A stretch of DNA of 64,000 bases from Globisporangium splendens (taxonomy: Eukaryota; Oomycota; Peronosporomycetes; Pythiales; Pythiaceae), in assembly GCA_006386115.1 (NCBI GenBank), contig VFIW01000162.1, positions 1 through 64,000 on the forward strand, read 5' to 3'. Position numbers and translations under genes: made by a program. The notes under the pieces were generated by a model. That model had not been told where the DNA came from and did no database searches. It worked only from the letters and a program-made list of their open reading frames with translations. Positions 10,535 to 22,800 of the stretch are shown piece by piece (positions within the stretch are counted from its first letter, which is position 1; each line of letters starts with the position of its first letter).

Positions 10535-12890
10535 CTTTATAAGGTGAGGTATGCTTAGGTTCATCGTTGTGACCTACAAGATCCATTCTCCTGCCTAATC
10601 TTCATTACGAATTTCATACAGGAGTGTAATTGTGTCTATAGAGCTGATTGCACTAGATCACTTCTGAATGCTAAATAATCTTTGACCGGGATGGCATGTT
10701 CTCTTGGTCCTATGTGAGGCTGCCTTGTGTTGTCCAATGACCTTGGGTCTTCCGAACTTCTCATAAGCCAATGCATGACGTCGTTGTCAAGATCCTGGGT
10801 GAGATTGTTGAAAGCAGCTCTTTGAGTTGGGAAGTGGACCTGCGTTGAGGTTCTGGTGTCCATGGCTAGGTTGGCGGCTGAGTCCGCCATCTCGTTGAAG
10901 GCACGGTAGTGATGGTACCATCCTCGGATGTCGATGCAATCCGCGAGTCGTCGACTTGTCTGGTATAAACGTGCCAATCGGTGCTGTCGAGGGGACCGAT
11001 GCATTCTCTGTTGGGAGGTAATGAGTGCACTGTCTCCAATCACGTACAACGGTTCGAAGTGACTGCGTTGGGCTTCTCGGAGTCCATGTATGAGACCCCA
11101 GTACTCGGCAAAATTGCTGGTCGTGTCCTTCCTGCTATACGCCATGCTGGCGGACCAAATTAAACTGGCTGTGTGCGAGTCCTTATGGACACGCACGATA
11201 ATGGATCCAGTCCCTCCTGGTCCTGGATTGCCGCGTGATCCACCATCGAAAAACAACAGGTAAATGCCGCGAGTATCACTTGGAGTCAAGGGGATGGCGT
11301 CGGTTTGGCTGAGAAAGCAGTCGACATATGCCTTGAGAACTGCTGCAACTGTGTGACCGTCCGAGTCTCCAGCTTGCGCTTCAGCGAGTCGTGTGAGGTT
11401 TCGCATTCCTGCCTCTAATCTGGTCATCATGATCGCCATCTCAGCAGTCGATTCGATTGGATCCGAATCCGTGCGTCGCAGATGCGCACACCAAATGGCT
11501 TGTATGAGCGACGCGCTCATATATCGCCACAGCATGTGTGCGACGGGATAGAGATGATCTTGGAGATGTTCATTGGAGCACTTGTGTCCGATAATGTGTC
11601 TCTTGATCGTGGTCCATGCACGCCTTGGAATATCTGGTAGATCCAGACTGAAGATCCAGATTGCGGGGTCGTGACCAGGAGTGATTCCGATCTTCGCCAA
11701 TAGCGCATAAAAGTAGTTCCACACCAGTTTGGCTTTCGGACACTCCCAGAATAGATGTTGAACAGAAGATTGGACAACTTGGGAACATTCGGGATTCGAG
11801 CAGGACAGATCAGCTTTCTCCTAGTTCCACATGGAGAGTCGGTTGGCTTTCAGCCGGAGAAGAGTCTGGACCGTATAAGCAGTAATCCCTGGGATGTTGT
11901 GCAATTCGCTCCATTGGATTAATTGCAGTCCGGGCCACAGAGATCCTGCTGTATGGACAGCTTTGTTGACTGCTGCATCTCGAGTATCTTTGCCAATTTG
12001 TGTCCTCGTTGCTGCAACTTGTTGCCTATAGAAAGATCTGGTCGTATTGTATCGTCCGTTGCCACCCCATAGTTGCACGATTCTTGTGAAACGTGGATGT
12101 GCATGGAGCGACACGTTCTGCCCGTTCAAGTCTCTTGTTGCCATGATGTCACAGTCCATTGCGGAGTGAACTGTATGCGTAGCTTTGACTAGGGTCGTGT
12201 CGACGTGGGTCAGAGTTGCTTCACTGGTGTGCAGATGCCATTCGTGGTTATAGTGGCGTTGCCCGTTGTACAGCCGAAGCACATTTGTTTGCTGTGGTCG
12301 ATACAGAAGCTGTGGGAAGTTGCATACCAGCATAGCACATAACCGCTCGAGCGTTCGAATAGACGGCCGGGAGAATCCGGAGATTCCACATGTTGGGATG
12401 AAGTTAAGCACTCCTGATCTTATCCACTCCCATCGAAGTATGTCACCCAGTTGTGCTGTTCCAACTGATAATGATGTGTGAGCAAGCTTGTAAGGGGAGC
12501 CGTTGAAATCAAGAAGCCACCCATCTGCAGTCGAGGTCATGTATGGCAGCCATTCTGCACAGAATGTCCCACGTAGCTTTCGTCCTTCAGCGATGATGCC
12601 TGGAAGCCTGTCAGACATTTTAGAACTGAGGTCGATCTGGAACACATCGCCGTCCCATTGAGTCTGCACAATTGTCGACTTGAAGTGCTCGTAACACCAA
12701 CGTACATTATCACGTTCTCTGGGCTCGTAGGGTCGAGAATGGAGCGGCGCACATAATGCCGCGCCAGTTGTCCACATGTTATCACGAAGCTGGAGTGGCC
12801 GCCTTGGAATTGCATCTATCGGGGCGCGTAGGAATGGATTTGCGCGTGTACTTAGCAGCAGACAATTACCACAGCATTGGAGAATTTCTC
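10535..12890 (-). mobile_element. LINE family 1, copy 2 (longest copy)
   Basis: Minus-strand LINE whose 3' end lies at about 10535 (tail CTCACCTTATAAAG on the minus strand) and whose readable coding region extends upstream to about 12870-12890, where the similarity to a protein fades. It shares the whole of copy 3 (2899-4528) and copy 1. No convincing target-site duplication was found, partly because the 5' end cannot be placed exactly. Confidence 0.85.
10636..12838 (-). pseudogene. LINE family 1 ORF2 (RT thumb region, zf-RVT, RNase H)
   Basis: A single frame runs from about 12838 to the stop at 10636. It encodes about 330 residues of RT-distal sequence (from around LRAPIDAIPRRPLQLRDN), a zf-RVT finger (CSNPECSQVV...H...C, about 11740-11805) and an intact-looking RNase H domain (DGGSRGNPGPGG, AEYWGL, VIGDSALI, EMADSAANLAMD). 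Only one stop interrupts it: TAG at 11821-11823 after SMWN, at the same position as in copy 3. No frameshift was seen over more than 2 kb, so this copy is young. The RT palm with the catalytic Asp pair is missing. Confidence 0.85.
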
Positions 12891-13353
12891 GCTAAGTGAG
12901 ACCTTGAAGGTGTCTGGTAACGTAACCTGGTTACCATGCAATGAATATTTTTAACCAATCAGTGATGAATACACACAAATGACCAATTTGACGCAAAAAA
13001 AGAAAATTCGGCATTCATTTTGTCCAATCGGGTCATCGTGTGTTTGAGAAAAGTCTTCGATACCTTCTGATACCGGTATCGTCTCACCTACCTTTGTTGC
13101 AACTGTCACTGAATCCTTTCTAAATCAACAATTCACCATTAAAGGGGTTAGTCAGTATATACTGACTTAATATCATCTTCAACCTCTGACACACATTATA
13201 ATGAATAATCGTACATAATGATTCCATGACCTTACGGTCTTCTATTCAGGTCACTGAGTCCAGAAGCGTGGTGAGTGCGGATGATCAAGCAGCAAACTCT
13301 CTTTCTCGCTGCATTTACGCGGACCCAGAGGCAGCAGCAGCGCATTTGAGCTC
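12891..13353. other. Upstream region of the ZIP gene
   Basis: AT-rich compared with the gene that follows. It holds a perfect 18 bp palindrome, AGTCAGTATATACTGACT, at 13150-13167, and a smaller one, ATACCGGTAT, at about 13071-13080. A promoter is expected here, but no specific core element could be assigned. Confidence 0.4.
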
Positions 13354-14385
13354 ATGGAGGACGTGACGGTGTTCAAACTGGTGTCGATCGCCGCGATCTG
13401 GCTCGTGGGGCTCGTCGGCGGCCTCATTCCCGCGCTGCTCGCGTCCAAGAAGCAGCGCTCGGCGCGCGTCAAGTACGTGCTCAGCGTGCTCAACGCGTTC
13501 TCAGGCGGCGTGTTCCTCGCCGGTGGCTTCTTCCACCTGCTGCACTCGGCGGTCGAGAACCCGGCGCTGCAGAACTGGTCTACGGTCGACGACGGCCGCT
13601 ACGAGTTTCCCTACGCCGAGATGTTCTGTACGCTGGGCTTCTTGGGTCTGCTGCTCTTGGAGCAGGGTGCGCATGCGCAGATGAGCTCTCAAGAAACATA
13701 TTCTAAGGCGGCTTACGCTCCCGCGAAGCACGACGACGACCTGGACGAGGAGTATGGATCAAGGGGGGATGCTAGTGACACATACGTGGAAGAGGAGGAC
13801 GAAGAGGATGAGGAGAATGCGCTCAGGGGCTTTTCGGCCAGCAACAAGGCACGCTCGCCGGCTCCACATCACCACAGTGGCCATAGCCACGGCCACTCGC
13901 ACCTGGGTCCAGCGCCTGCTGGTTCGTCGCTCGCGGTTGCGGTCGTGCTGTTTATCGCGCTCTCGTTCCACTCGGTGCTCGAAGGACTCGGTATCGGCGC
14001 GCAGACGCGCTCGGCCTGGGGCGTCTTCCTCGCGATCGTCGTGCACAAGGGTCTTGCAGCGTTTGCATTGGGCTCAGGGCTCGTGCAAAGCTCGCTGAAG
14101 ACGTCGCACGTGACCCTGTACATGGTGGTATTCTCGTTCATGAGCATCATTGGCATCATCATCGGCTGGATCATCGCCGCGGACTCGTCGGAGGACTCGG
14201 CAGCTGCAGGCATTTGCGTCGCATTGGCATCAGGCACGTTCATTTACGTTGCCGTCATGGAGGTGATCCCGCAGGAGTTTCCTCGCCACACGGGGGGCGA
14301 CCACAAACCCCAGCACACGACGCAGAAAACGATTGCGCTCTGCCTGGGCTACGCGATCTTCGGGATGCTCGCGAAATGGTCGTGA
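13354..14385 (+). CDS. ZIP family (SLC39-like) zinc/iron transporter
   Basis: This 343-residue, single-exon membrane protein is predicted to move Zn2+ (or Fe2+/Mn2+) into the cytosol across the plasma or an organelle membrane. Eight hydrophobic segments are visible: about 8-30, 44-66, 84-102, 190-212, 222-244, 250-275, 283-305 and 325-343. The long loop between segments 3 and 4 is acidic and ends in a His-rich metal-binding stretch (HHHSGHSHGHSH, residues 172-183). Segment 4 carries the ZIP signature HSVLEGLGIG and segment 5 carries HKGLAAFALG, which contribute the metal site. Length and loop fit the ZIP1/2/3-type branch. The start was chosen because the first segment follows directly and no upstream in-frame Met is compelling. 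It is convergent with the CELF-like gene downstream. GC-rich third positions match the neighbouring host genes and contrast with the flanking repeats. Confidence 0.95.
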   Translation: MEDVTVFKLVSIAAIWLVGLVGGLIPALLASKKQRSARVKYVLSVLNAFSGGVFLAGGFFHLLHSAVENPALQNWSTVDDGRYEFPYAEMFCTLGFLGLLLLEQGAHAQMSSQETYSKAAYAPAKHDDDLDEEYGSRGDASDTYVEEEDEEDEENALRGFSASNKARSPAPHHHSGHSHGHSHLGPAPAGSSLAVAVVLFIALSFHSVLEGLGIGAQTRSAWGVFLAIVVHKGLAAFALGSGLVQSSLKTSHVTLYMVVFSFMSIIGIIIGWIIAADSSEDSAAAGICVALASGTFIYVAVMEVIPQEFPRHTGGDHKPQHTTQKTIALCLGYAIFGMLAKWS

Positions 14386-14885
14386 AGTGGCAGCGACTTT
14401 GGTTTTAATGGAGTTTTGCATAATAGGTTGAAGCCATTCGTGCGTCAGTCTCAGTGAAAATGAATGAAAAACAGGTTTCAGGTTCATTTTTTTGCAAGTC
14501 TAACACCATGATTTTGTTTGCCTTTACGAGCTTGGTGGATCAGAAAATAAGTGCATGAAATTCGACTTAAAAGTAAAAAGAGTTGACAGTCGTTAGTTTC
14601 TCCTGCTCCCTGCTCTCACAAATCTCTTCTGAATTTGCTTTTCTGTTCGTGTTGCTTACAACTTTTTCTGTCTGTCGCTACTACAAAGACGCTCACCACG
14701 TTCATCCATCTACCAACGAATAAAAAAAACTTTGTACGCTTTTCACACACTCACTCTTGCGCTCTTCTCTCATTCTCTCGTTCTCTGCTGCTGCTTTTTC
14801 TCTCAAGACAGACCTGGTCTCCTTCGTCTTTTTTTCTCTTGATGTCTTCCGCTTCTTTCTTATTCAATCACACCAGCCTGGGCTT
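14386..14885. other. Shared 3' region of convergent genes
   Basis: A 500 bp spacer between the ZIP stop and the CELF-like stop. The right half is strongly T/C-rich on + (about 14590-14880). No gene is seen. Confidence 0.5.
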
Positions 14886-16590
14886 TTACGCGTCGATGCG
14901 CAATTGGTGGACCGCGTCCTCTAAAGACGCTGTGACGTCGCTGTTACCAGCGCTCACGTCGTTCTCATCGGCGAGGTCCAAGCCGCTCTGGTGGTACTCG
15001 AGCTCGCCGTCGTGGCCCTGGCCCATATAGTCGCCGCGCTGGTGGATCCGCTTGTGCTGCACCTTCAAGCGCTTGGAGCCGATCTGGAAGCCGTTCATGC
15101 TCGCGATCGCCGCGTCCGCGGCATCGGCACTATCGTAACTTACAAACCCGAAGCCCTTGCTCTCGCCCGTGATCTTGTCCATGTACACCTTGGCGCTGAT
15201 GACCGACCCAAAAGGTGCAAATGCGGTCGCAAGATCTGCGTCCGTGAGATCGTGAGGCAGGTGGTAAATAAACAGGTTGGCGCCTGCTGGTCCTTCCAAT
15301 TGGCTCGTCGTACGCGGCACCTTGGTTGCAGCATCGATACCGCTCAACACTGCAGCGGCAGCAGCAGCCGAGCTTGGTGATCCGAGCGAGGCAGCACCAG
15401 GCGAAGACAGATTGCCGCCGGGAATGCCGCCCTGGCCGTCAAAGCCGACGTTCGGGAGTCCGTTGAAGCCGTACGCGCCATTGGCAGCAAACGCGTACGG
15501 GTTGTAGTACATGAACGAGTTTGTGGGACTACCTGGACCGGCAGCGCCACCACCAACTGAAACTGCAGCTGCCGCAGCATTAAAGCCAGCGGCTTGGGCC
15601 TCAAACGCCTGCATTTGCTGCATGTACTGCTGCTGTAGTTGCTGTAGCTGAGGGAACGGGAGGCCAGCGGTCGGTGGCATCTGCCAGTACGCCGTCGCAG
15701 CGGCCGCAGCAAGGTTCCGCGCGCGCTGCAAACGCTGGCGACGACTGTCGGCGAATTTCACGACCAGCGGCGACGTGCCGCGATCCATCGTCACGTTGCC
15801 GTTCACCTCATCGATGGCCGAGAGCGCCGAGTTGCGGTCCTTGAACTTGAGGAACGCGCAGCCCTTGCTTTGGCCCGTCGCCGGGTGGCGCAGAATGTAC
15901 ACTTCCTCAATCGCGCCGAACAGCTCAAACACTTCGCGGATCGCAGCTTCGTCCGCGGTCTTCGGGATCATCCCAATAAACAACTTGTGCTCTTGCGACG
16001 CTGCACATGCATAATAAATGAGGCGAAACGTTTCAGAAGGTAAGTTATTAGCGCCCAGCATATACCAAACGCACTCGCAATAGATGAGCAATGAGTGGCC
16101 ACGAACCACCAGCTTGTCCTTCGGCAGGACGCACTTGAAGAGGATTGATCGACTATACGACGTGATTATCAGCCAACGATGAGTTATTTCGCCCACAACA
16201 ATGCCAGCAATATGCACAAATATCAATAGAAAGAAGCAGAGTTCATACCTGAGGCAGCGTGACCTTGTTGTGCAGCTCGGCGATGGCCTTCTCGGCGGCA
16301 TCGCGCGAGAAGAACGACGCGAAGGCGCAGCCGCGATGGGCGCCTGTGAGCTTGTCGCGGATGATCACGAGGTCTTCGACCTGTCCAAAGGCCTCCAGCA
16401 CCGGGCGGAGCTCGTCTTCCTCCATCGTGCGCGGCACTTGGCCCACGAAGAGCTTCACGGGTCCGTTCACGTCGAAGTCATCGTGCTGCTGCTGCACGTT
16501 ACCACCGTACTGCGCGTTCAGCACCTGCTGTGCGCCGTGGAAATCTTCCTCGTACTGCTGCATGTACTCGTTCGGGTGCGGGTGGTCCAT
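14886..16590 (-). CDS. CELF/Bruno-like RNA-binding protein, three RRMs, 3 exons
   Basis: Predicted exons on the minus strand are 16590-16249, 16152-16110 and 16000-14886, giving 499 residues. The splice sites are CAG|GTATGA with TATAG|TCG, then CTG|GTGGTT with GTGCAG|CG, and the phases agree (0, then 1). The 43 nt middle exon supplies the beta-4 strand of RRM1 ([11 protein letters not shown]), matching the position of PIQMKPADSE-type sequence in animal CELF proteins. RRM1 is at about 28-125 (RNP2 [10 protein letters not shown]1 RGCAFASF) and RRM2 at about 135-213 ([17 protein letters not shown]). An Ala/Gln/Gly-rich linker follows, then RRM3 at 371-447 ([15 protein letters not shown], ending in [12 protein letters not shown]). 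The two-RRM, linker, one-RRM layout is typical of CELF/Bruno. Known members bind U/G-rich RNA and control splicing, translation or decay. The acidic C-terminal tail of about 45 residues is unusual. Confidence 0.92.
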
Positions 16591-17411
16591 ACTAAATCAC
16601 TTGATCACTTGGATGGACGGAGAAGAGAAGAGGACGAGCAACTTTTCTGGACGACGGAGAACGCGACAAAGGGGACGGACGCGACTGGCAACGAACTAAC
16701 TGCACGACAGAGACACACACGCAGGGGCTGGTTTCCGGAATGAACGAGCGCCGACACAGACACACGCAGGGAGGAGGGGGTTACACCGGACGTTGCGACG
16801 GTGGCGGGTGTTTGTTTTGTTTTTTTCTTGCTTGATCAGGATGCTGTGGTGGTTTTGCATTTTGGGAAGAGAGGGGGAACGTGACGGAGGGTACCGGTAA
16901 CCATACCGGTTCTTGAGGTTGGATGCAACGACATGCGAGAACCTAACTTGCAAGGCGGGGAGTACGTAACACTAGTTTCGTATTTACTCAATATGTTCGT
17001 ATGTGATCATCCACAACTGAATTTGAAATTTATGGTTTGATTGTGGACTCTGGTTGGTGACAATCGACATACCGGGATGCAATGACATGCGAAACATGAA
17101 AAGCGATCAGAATCTATGGTGCGAGACAGCTCATCTTAGAATTCAAGTGCAGAGTGTAATCATGGGTATTGCATTCTAGAGAATCTGCTCTTCAAATGAC
17201 AAATCTCGGACTTGCTTAAAAGTCATCACTGAGTGAGACTAAACAGACCGAAATGGATCGCACCATATGCCTGACCAAGCTTCAACTTCAGCAGAATTAA
17301 ATCGCCATATTCATTTGTTGATGATACTTTAGCTTTCGTATCCTCCAGCCTCACTGCCTAGTCAAATCCTCAATCTTTTATCTTTGAGTCTTGTGGCCAG
17401 TGTTGCTCTGT
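16591..17411. other. 5' region of the CELF-like gene; otherwise no gene
   Basis: 16591-16800 is the probable promoter and 5' UTR of the minus-strand CELF-like gene. The rest up to the URC4 stop has no coding signal. A near-palindrome of GGTACCGGTAACCATACCGG type lies at about 16889-16908. Confidence 0.5.
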
Positions 17412-19223
17412 CTAAAAGACGGTGCCGTCGCTCTTGATCGTAATTGGTGGTCCGCCATCCGCGCGTTTCTCCTTGGCGATCACGCGGCCTGCCTTCCAGC
17501 TTCCTCCTTCCAGCATCTATTGCATCAAACACATCAATTATACACACACAGGGAGACTTCATGTTACATCCTTTTTGCTCACACAAGCGGTAACAATGGA
17601 CGTCTTCACTTGCCTTGACGAGAGGAAAGAACTCCGCAGTGAAGTTGAGACGCTCGAGGACGATCTTGTGGACTTCATCCAAAATCGCAACCGTAAGAGC
17701 ACGCCACTCAACGATCATCTCCGAGCTTGGATCGAACTCGTCGGTCAAGGTCTTGCTGTCCTTCGGAACAAGCACGCCGAAGTCCACCAAGAGACCGCCA
17801 TTACGGTACTCGGGAAGACCAGTCATGAGTCCAAGATCGATAATCTTCAACCCATATTCCTACAGATAAGCATAACGTGTTAATGCACTCAGTCAAACAG
17901 CCACTGGCCCGCCAACAAACTTGAGTGCTAACGCACTTGAAGAGGTTCCATCAACGAATACGTGAGCCACTGCGAAAGCTTGTGGAAGCACACATATTTG
18001 GACGCTTTCTCGTGTTCCGGGAGATACCTAAACGGAAAAGCGCGTGAGACAATAAATACTAGGCGAAAAATTTGCGAGCAGCTGCATACGATAGTTCCCA
18101 GATGTCGCCCATATTTTGACCACCGATACTAGGACGGCTATCAGGCCAGATATCTTGCAGGCCATACACGACTGTGCGCCACAACTCTTTGACCGAGACT
18201 TCGTTCTGGTCGTTCTTGTGCTTCAACAAGTAATCCACGAGGTTGCCTGTGGAGGTTAAGTGCAACACGCAACAAATTAGATTGAGAGCAACAAGGGTCA
18301 AAGGAGGCACTTTCTGCTATATACCTGGTCGAATCGATCCGTCAGCACCGGCGAAAAACTCTGGATGGGCTGTCAAGCTCCCACCAAGTTTCTTCAGCAG
18401 ATCCGTTCGACCGGCGCATCCAACCATTGGATTCGTTTCGTCATCCTACGTAGTTGAGTGAGCACGTGCAATTAGTATCAACGATATAACAAACGTGAGG
18501 CAAAGAGAAACACAAACTCTCGTACCACTTGAAAGGCTTTCGCGATCGCATCGCTTGGCAGGTTGCTCAGCGCATCAGCATCCGAGCGGTGCGGGTTGAG
18601 CAAGTCGGAGCTAAATGCTCCCTGCAAGAACATGTGCAGACTAGCGATGCCAAGACCTTCACTTCGCGAGTAGTAGTCCTCGGTGTTTGGTTCTTTGAAC
18701 TTCCACGTTGGTCCTGCGCCAGCGTCGAGCAGCACACTCACGAGCGCGAGATCGATCAGTCGACGCGCTTTTTCCAAAGCATCGCAATCCCAAGTCGCAG
18801 TCATCTGTCAGCAGCATTCGCAGAAGCATTTCGTACAGTTTAGAGATCAATATTCATATTGCGGGCATACCGAAGCTTTGAACAGAAAAGTCGCACCTTT
18901 GCCACGCGCTCTGGGTTCCCCGTTTCGAAATGACGCCATCTAGAAGGGACAAGTGACAACAGCATGAGATCATATCACCCAAGACCAAGACATACACTTT
19001 CTAAGCAAGTATACCTGGAGTGGAATGGCACGGCGGTGATGTCGTCTGGGTACGACTGGCGGATCACATTGATCACATAGTCGGCGACGCCCGGGATCTT
19101 GTCGAACGCCACGGTGAAGTTGGGCAGCTTGTCCTCCTTCGCGAGCGCGTACACGCGCTGACAGCCCTCGCGCACGGACACCAGCGAGCGCAGATACTCG
19201 ACGCGTTCTTCGTCCGTCGCCAT
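17412..19223 (-). CDS. URC4: DUF1688 / URC4-urg3 family uracil-catabolism protein, 8 exons
   Basis: Eight exons were modelled on the minus strand: 19223-19015, 18939-18897, 18804-18526, 18445-18325, 18246-18090, 18027-17937, 17859-17614 and 17516-17412. The total of 1,251 nt encodes 416 residues, the usual size of this family. All junction phases agree. Family landmarks are the start region EYLRSL...REGCQRVYALA, RWRHFETG, EKARRLIDLALVSVLLDAGA, SEGLGIASLHMFL, a central DDETNPMVGC, and the C-terminal LEGGSWKAGR...GTVF. Six introns are GT-AG. The last, 17517-17613, needs a GC donor (AAG|GCAAGT), and using the nearby GT would break the frame. DUF1688 proteins belong to the fungal URC pathway that degrades uracil via urea; the exact biochemical step is not settled. 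Family assignment is by recalled motif similarity, and the symbol follows the yeast usage. Confidence 0.88.
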
Positions 19224-19858
19224 TGTGGAGAGCGGGTGTTTCTTCTTCTTGTCTGGGTCGACTTCACAGGAAGGCTGCTTTTTGCGGAATGACGTCGACG
19301 ATCCTCGTTTGTCGTGTGTCTGCTGGGAGTGAATGCAAATTGGATCAAGGCGAGAAGCAACGCTGGAGACGCGGATAGACAGGTTATTGAAATGAAGAGA
19401 ACGATTTGCAATAATGAAAGCCACAATGGAAACTGTTCAAAATATGTAAAAGAAGAGGCTGATTGATCAATAGAGCATGCAGATGCACAGGTTTTATCAG
19501 TTCTGGTCCGTGCATGCGCAAATGCAACAACAGAACCCATCGTGCCTTCTTCAATTCGCATTCACGCCACTCCGATAAAGTACGAGGTGACCACTGCTCC
19601 GTCACCTCCTCACGACGCATTGTAGCGAGCATTGACGCCTATTTTCCTCACAAAGGTCCAATTCTACACGTATCTAGACCTATCTCTAATTCATAGTAGT
19701 CTGATTCTCACTGCTTCGTTTAAGTCAATCGTGTTTCAGCTCTGTGCTGCTGATGCCCATATAGTGAAATTTCCGAACTGGAACAGTACCACCTTCAACT
19801 TCAACTTTCCCATAATGCAGATTGGATCGCACTTTCCCAAAGTGCACAATGCGTTGTT
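19224..19858. other. Intergenic region upstream of URC4-like gene
   Basis: About 635 bp between the URC4-like start and the stop of the coiled-coil protein gene; both genes are on the minus strand. No coding or repeat signal recognised. Confidence 0.5.
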
Positions 19859-22800
19859 CTAATGCGGGTGGCGCTGCTTCACCCACGCGTCCTTCAGCCG
19901 CCGGTTGTGCTGGAACCACTCGATCTGCTGCTGGATGCGAGAGATGATCGTGGTCGGTTCGTGCTGCGGGGGTCCAGTCTGCTTGCGTGCCTGCGACAAC
20001 TTCCTCTCATGTGTGTCTTTGATAGTTCTGCTCCTGCTGAGGGAAGAACTCAACTCAGCGGCGGACGATCTTCGTTGTTCCTTGTATGTTGGTCGCGGAT
20101 CTGGTCGATTCTGTCGGCGTTCGTTCTGTGCAGGCTGCGGATCGTGTGACTGTCGTCGAGACACCGCAGAGCTCTCCTTCACCTCCAGTTCTTTTTGCGA
20201 TTTTTGTCTCGTCTGGTCTGGTTTTGGACCGCGCAAGTCTACCCATGCGGGCATCCGTGTCGCTTTGCTGCTCCGATGGATGTTGTGAGGCTGTTTCTTG
20301 ACTCCAGCGGTCGGTCTTAACTCATGAAAGCGCTTTGAGAAAAACTCGAATTGGTCTTCCACCTCGTTTTGGTTTGCGGAAAATCGCTGATATCGCTTGT
20401 CTTGAGCAGATTCTGTTGAAGGTTTTCGGTCCAGGTCGCGGCTGACAGGAGCATACGCGTGCTCCGTCAGATACCGACCCGGAGATCCCTCGCTGCTATC
20501 GTACTCGTCGTCCAAAGTCATGTCGTGGAGATGCTGCCGATGCTCAGTTTGATTTGAATGCGGTTGGTCCATGGCCCCTTTGATCGCATCAAAGCACTCT
20601 AAAGCGCGATTCGATTCGAAAAATGAAGGGAGCGAAGAGTGATCCACGGCCTCCTGCAGAATACCAGTCCAAGCATCTAGTGCCGCCATTTTTTGTTCCA
20701 TTACTGGTCTCAATTGAGAGAGATTGTCGTGCAATTGAGTCTCTTCGTCGACCCATGAGCTGATCTGGTTTAAAGAAGTGACCCCCATGACCTGCTTGCG
20801 AGCAGCCTCGGCATCCTCCAGCTCTTTTTTCCGACGCTTGCTCTCTTGATTTTGCTCCAACTGCTTCTTTGCGTTTTCTTCGTCTCCTCTGGCTTTGACT
20901 TCCTTAGCTTCAGCAGCCTCTTTGGCGTCAATGTGAAGAACATGCTTGAGCTTCAAGATGGTCAAGTCGAGATTTTGCACTATATTGCGTTGAAGAACTT
21001 CGTGGAATGTCTCCGAACTCTCTACGTCGTCGTCTTCAGGGACAACCGATTTCTCTTCGCTTGGCTCGTTTGGATCGGCCACAAAGTCTGCAGGATCCCA
21101 ATTGATACGACGATATTTAAGGGCAATCTTTGCTTGTGCTTCTTGAGGCGTTTGCAGTCGTTGTTCGATGTTGCGGATTCGGCGGATTGTTTGCTGTCGG
21201 AGAGTTGCCAGCTCGTTTTCCAGTTGAAGACCCAGGGATGCTTCTGCTTTTGAGGTAACTGCAGCTGCGAAATTGGATCCGGTAATTGTTTGGACTGTTT
21301 GATTTACTCGCGTTTCTGCAATTTCCAGGCGAAGTAACGCGTTCTCGATGTCGAGTGACGATGCTAGAAGCTTCCCACGCATCGGAATGAGACTCAAGAT
21401 ATCCATTTCTTTCTCTTTCGCCGCGCGTTCCTCCGATGCTTTCCTCGCTTCTGCGTCTTTGGTCTTGGCTTCTTCCACAGCTTTCGCTTCTGCAGCAGCG
21501 TCTTTCCCAGCTTTCAGTTCAGCATTTCGTTGAGCAGTCATGGTGCCAAACGTCAGATTTAGCTGCTCGACAATGGCTTGTGTGGCGAGCGGCAATTCTG
21601 CGCTGAGCTCAGGAGATGCATCTTTTGCTTCTGCCTTTGCTTCCTCCTCGTCTTGCTTGATGTATTCTTTGCGTCGTTTCTCAAAAGGTTGAAGCACTAG
21701 CAAGAGAGCATCGTCGATGGCGTTTGACACGTCACGGATATTTGCTGTCGTCTTCTCGTTGATTTTGGTTCCTAGCTCCGGTGCTGCCGCTTGATCCTTC
21801 GTCTTGTCGTTTTCGGTCTTCTTCGCGTTGGTCTGGCTGCGGACGCTTTCACGTAATTTCAGGAGCTCGAGCTCAAACGAATTTTCAGCATCATCCGTAT
21901 CGTCATCAGCTGGCGGTGCTGGAGGTGGTGGGTCATTGTCCCGAGCTCGCTGGTGTCGTTTCGGAAGCTGCAGTTCAAACGAGGAGTGCTTGTCTAGCGC
22001 TGGAGACAAGTATGGCGAGATCGGAGACGCTTCGTCAAATATTCCTTTGCAAAACCTCGTGCTCTGGGTCAACGACGCAGCCATGCCTTCAGCTGTCGGC
22101 GATCGATTGGACCTCTCGCGTGTTGAAGATTTATCGCGCATGGATTTGCGTCCTGACGAAATGAGTCGGTTAAGCTCATTGATACCCTGGTCAATCAACT
22201 GGTCGATCGAGTCGTCTCCGAGCGTGTCTGGTGACTCAATGTCTTCCAGAATTGAGGAATCTGGCGACGATAAAGAAGACGAAGCTGGAGTTGAGCTGGA
22301 CGACTTGGACTCTACCTGTCGTGGATTATATAGAGCTCTGGACAGTTTCGCCTTCAGCGGAGATGGCGAGCGAGGCATTTGAGCTTTTCTGTAGTTGTGT
22401 GCATCATATTTGACGCATGCTGTGCTTGCTATGGGATGCAGCGGCTTTGAGATTTCACGCAGTCTTGAGTTCGGGATTTGCAGAAGCGACGGCTTTGGTT
22501 TCGGAGCCTGGGTGAGTTTCGGCATTGGCTTAATCACTTCCTCGTCTGCGTCACTTTCATCCGAAATGTGGTATCGTGTAGGGGTGCAAATATTCTTCGT
22601 TAGAGGCGGCTCCTTGGTGGATTTTGGATTTGGAAACGTCAAATCGCTCGCGCTTTCCGTTTTGAACTTTGAAGATCTTGGAGGTGGAGCAGATCGTATC
22701 GACAACGAGAGCGGTGGTGATGACATTGGCGAGGTATCGGACAATTCAGCGGTGTGCCTGCCTGCTGTTGATTTGATTGAGCTCGCCCTGAAGTTGAAGA

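Noticed and set aside
14635..15030. Plus-strand open frame with hydrophobic Leu/Ser/Phe-rich start beside the CELF-like gene
   Set aside because: It lies in a T/C-rich UTR and then antisense to the RRM3 coding sequence; composition shadow.
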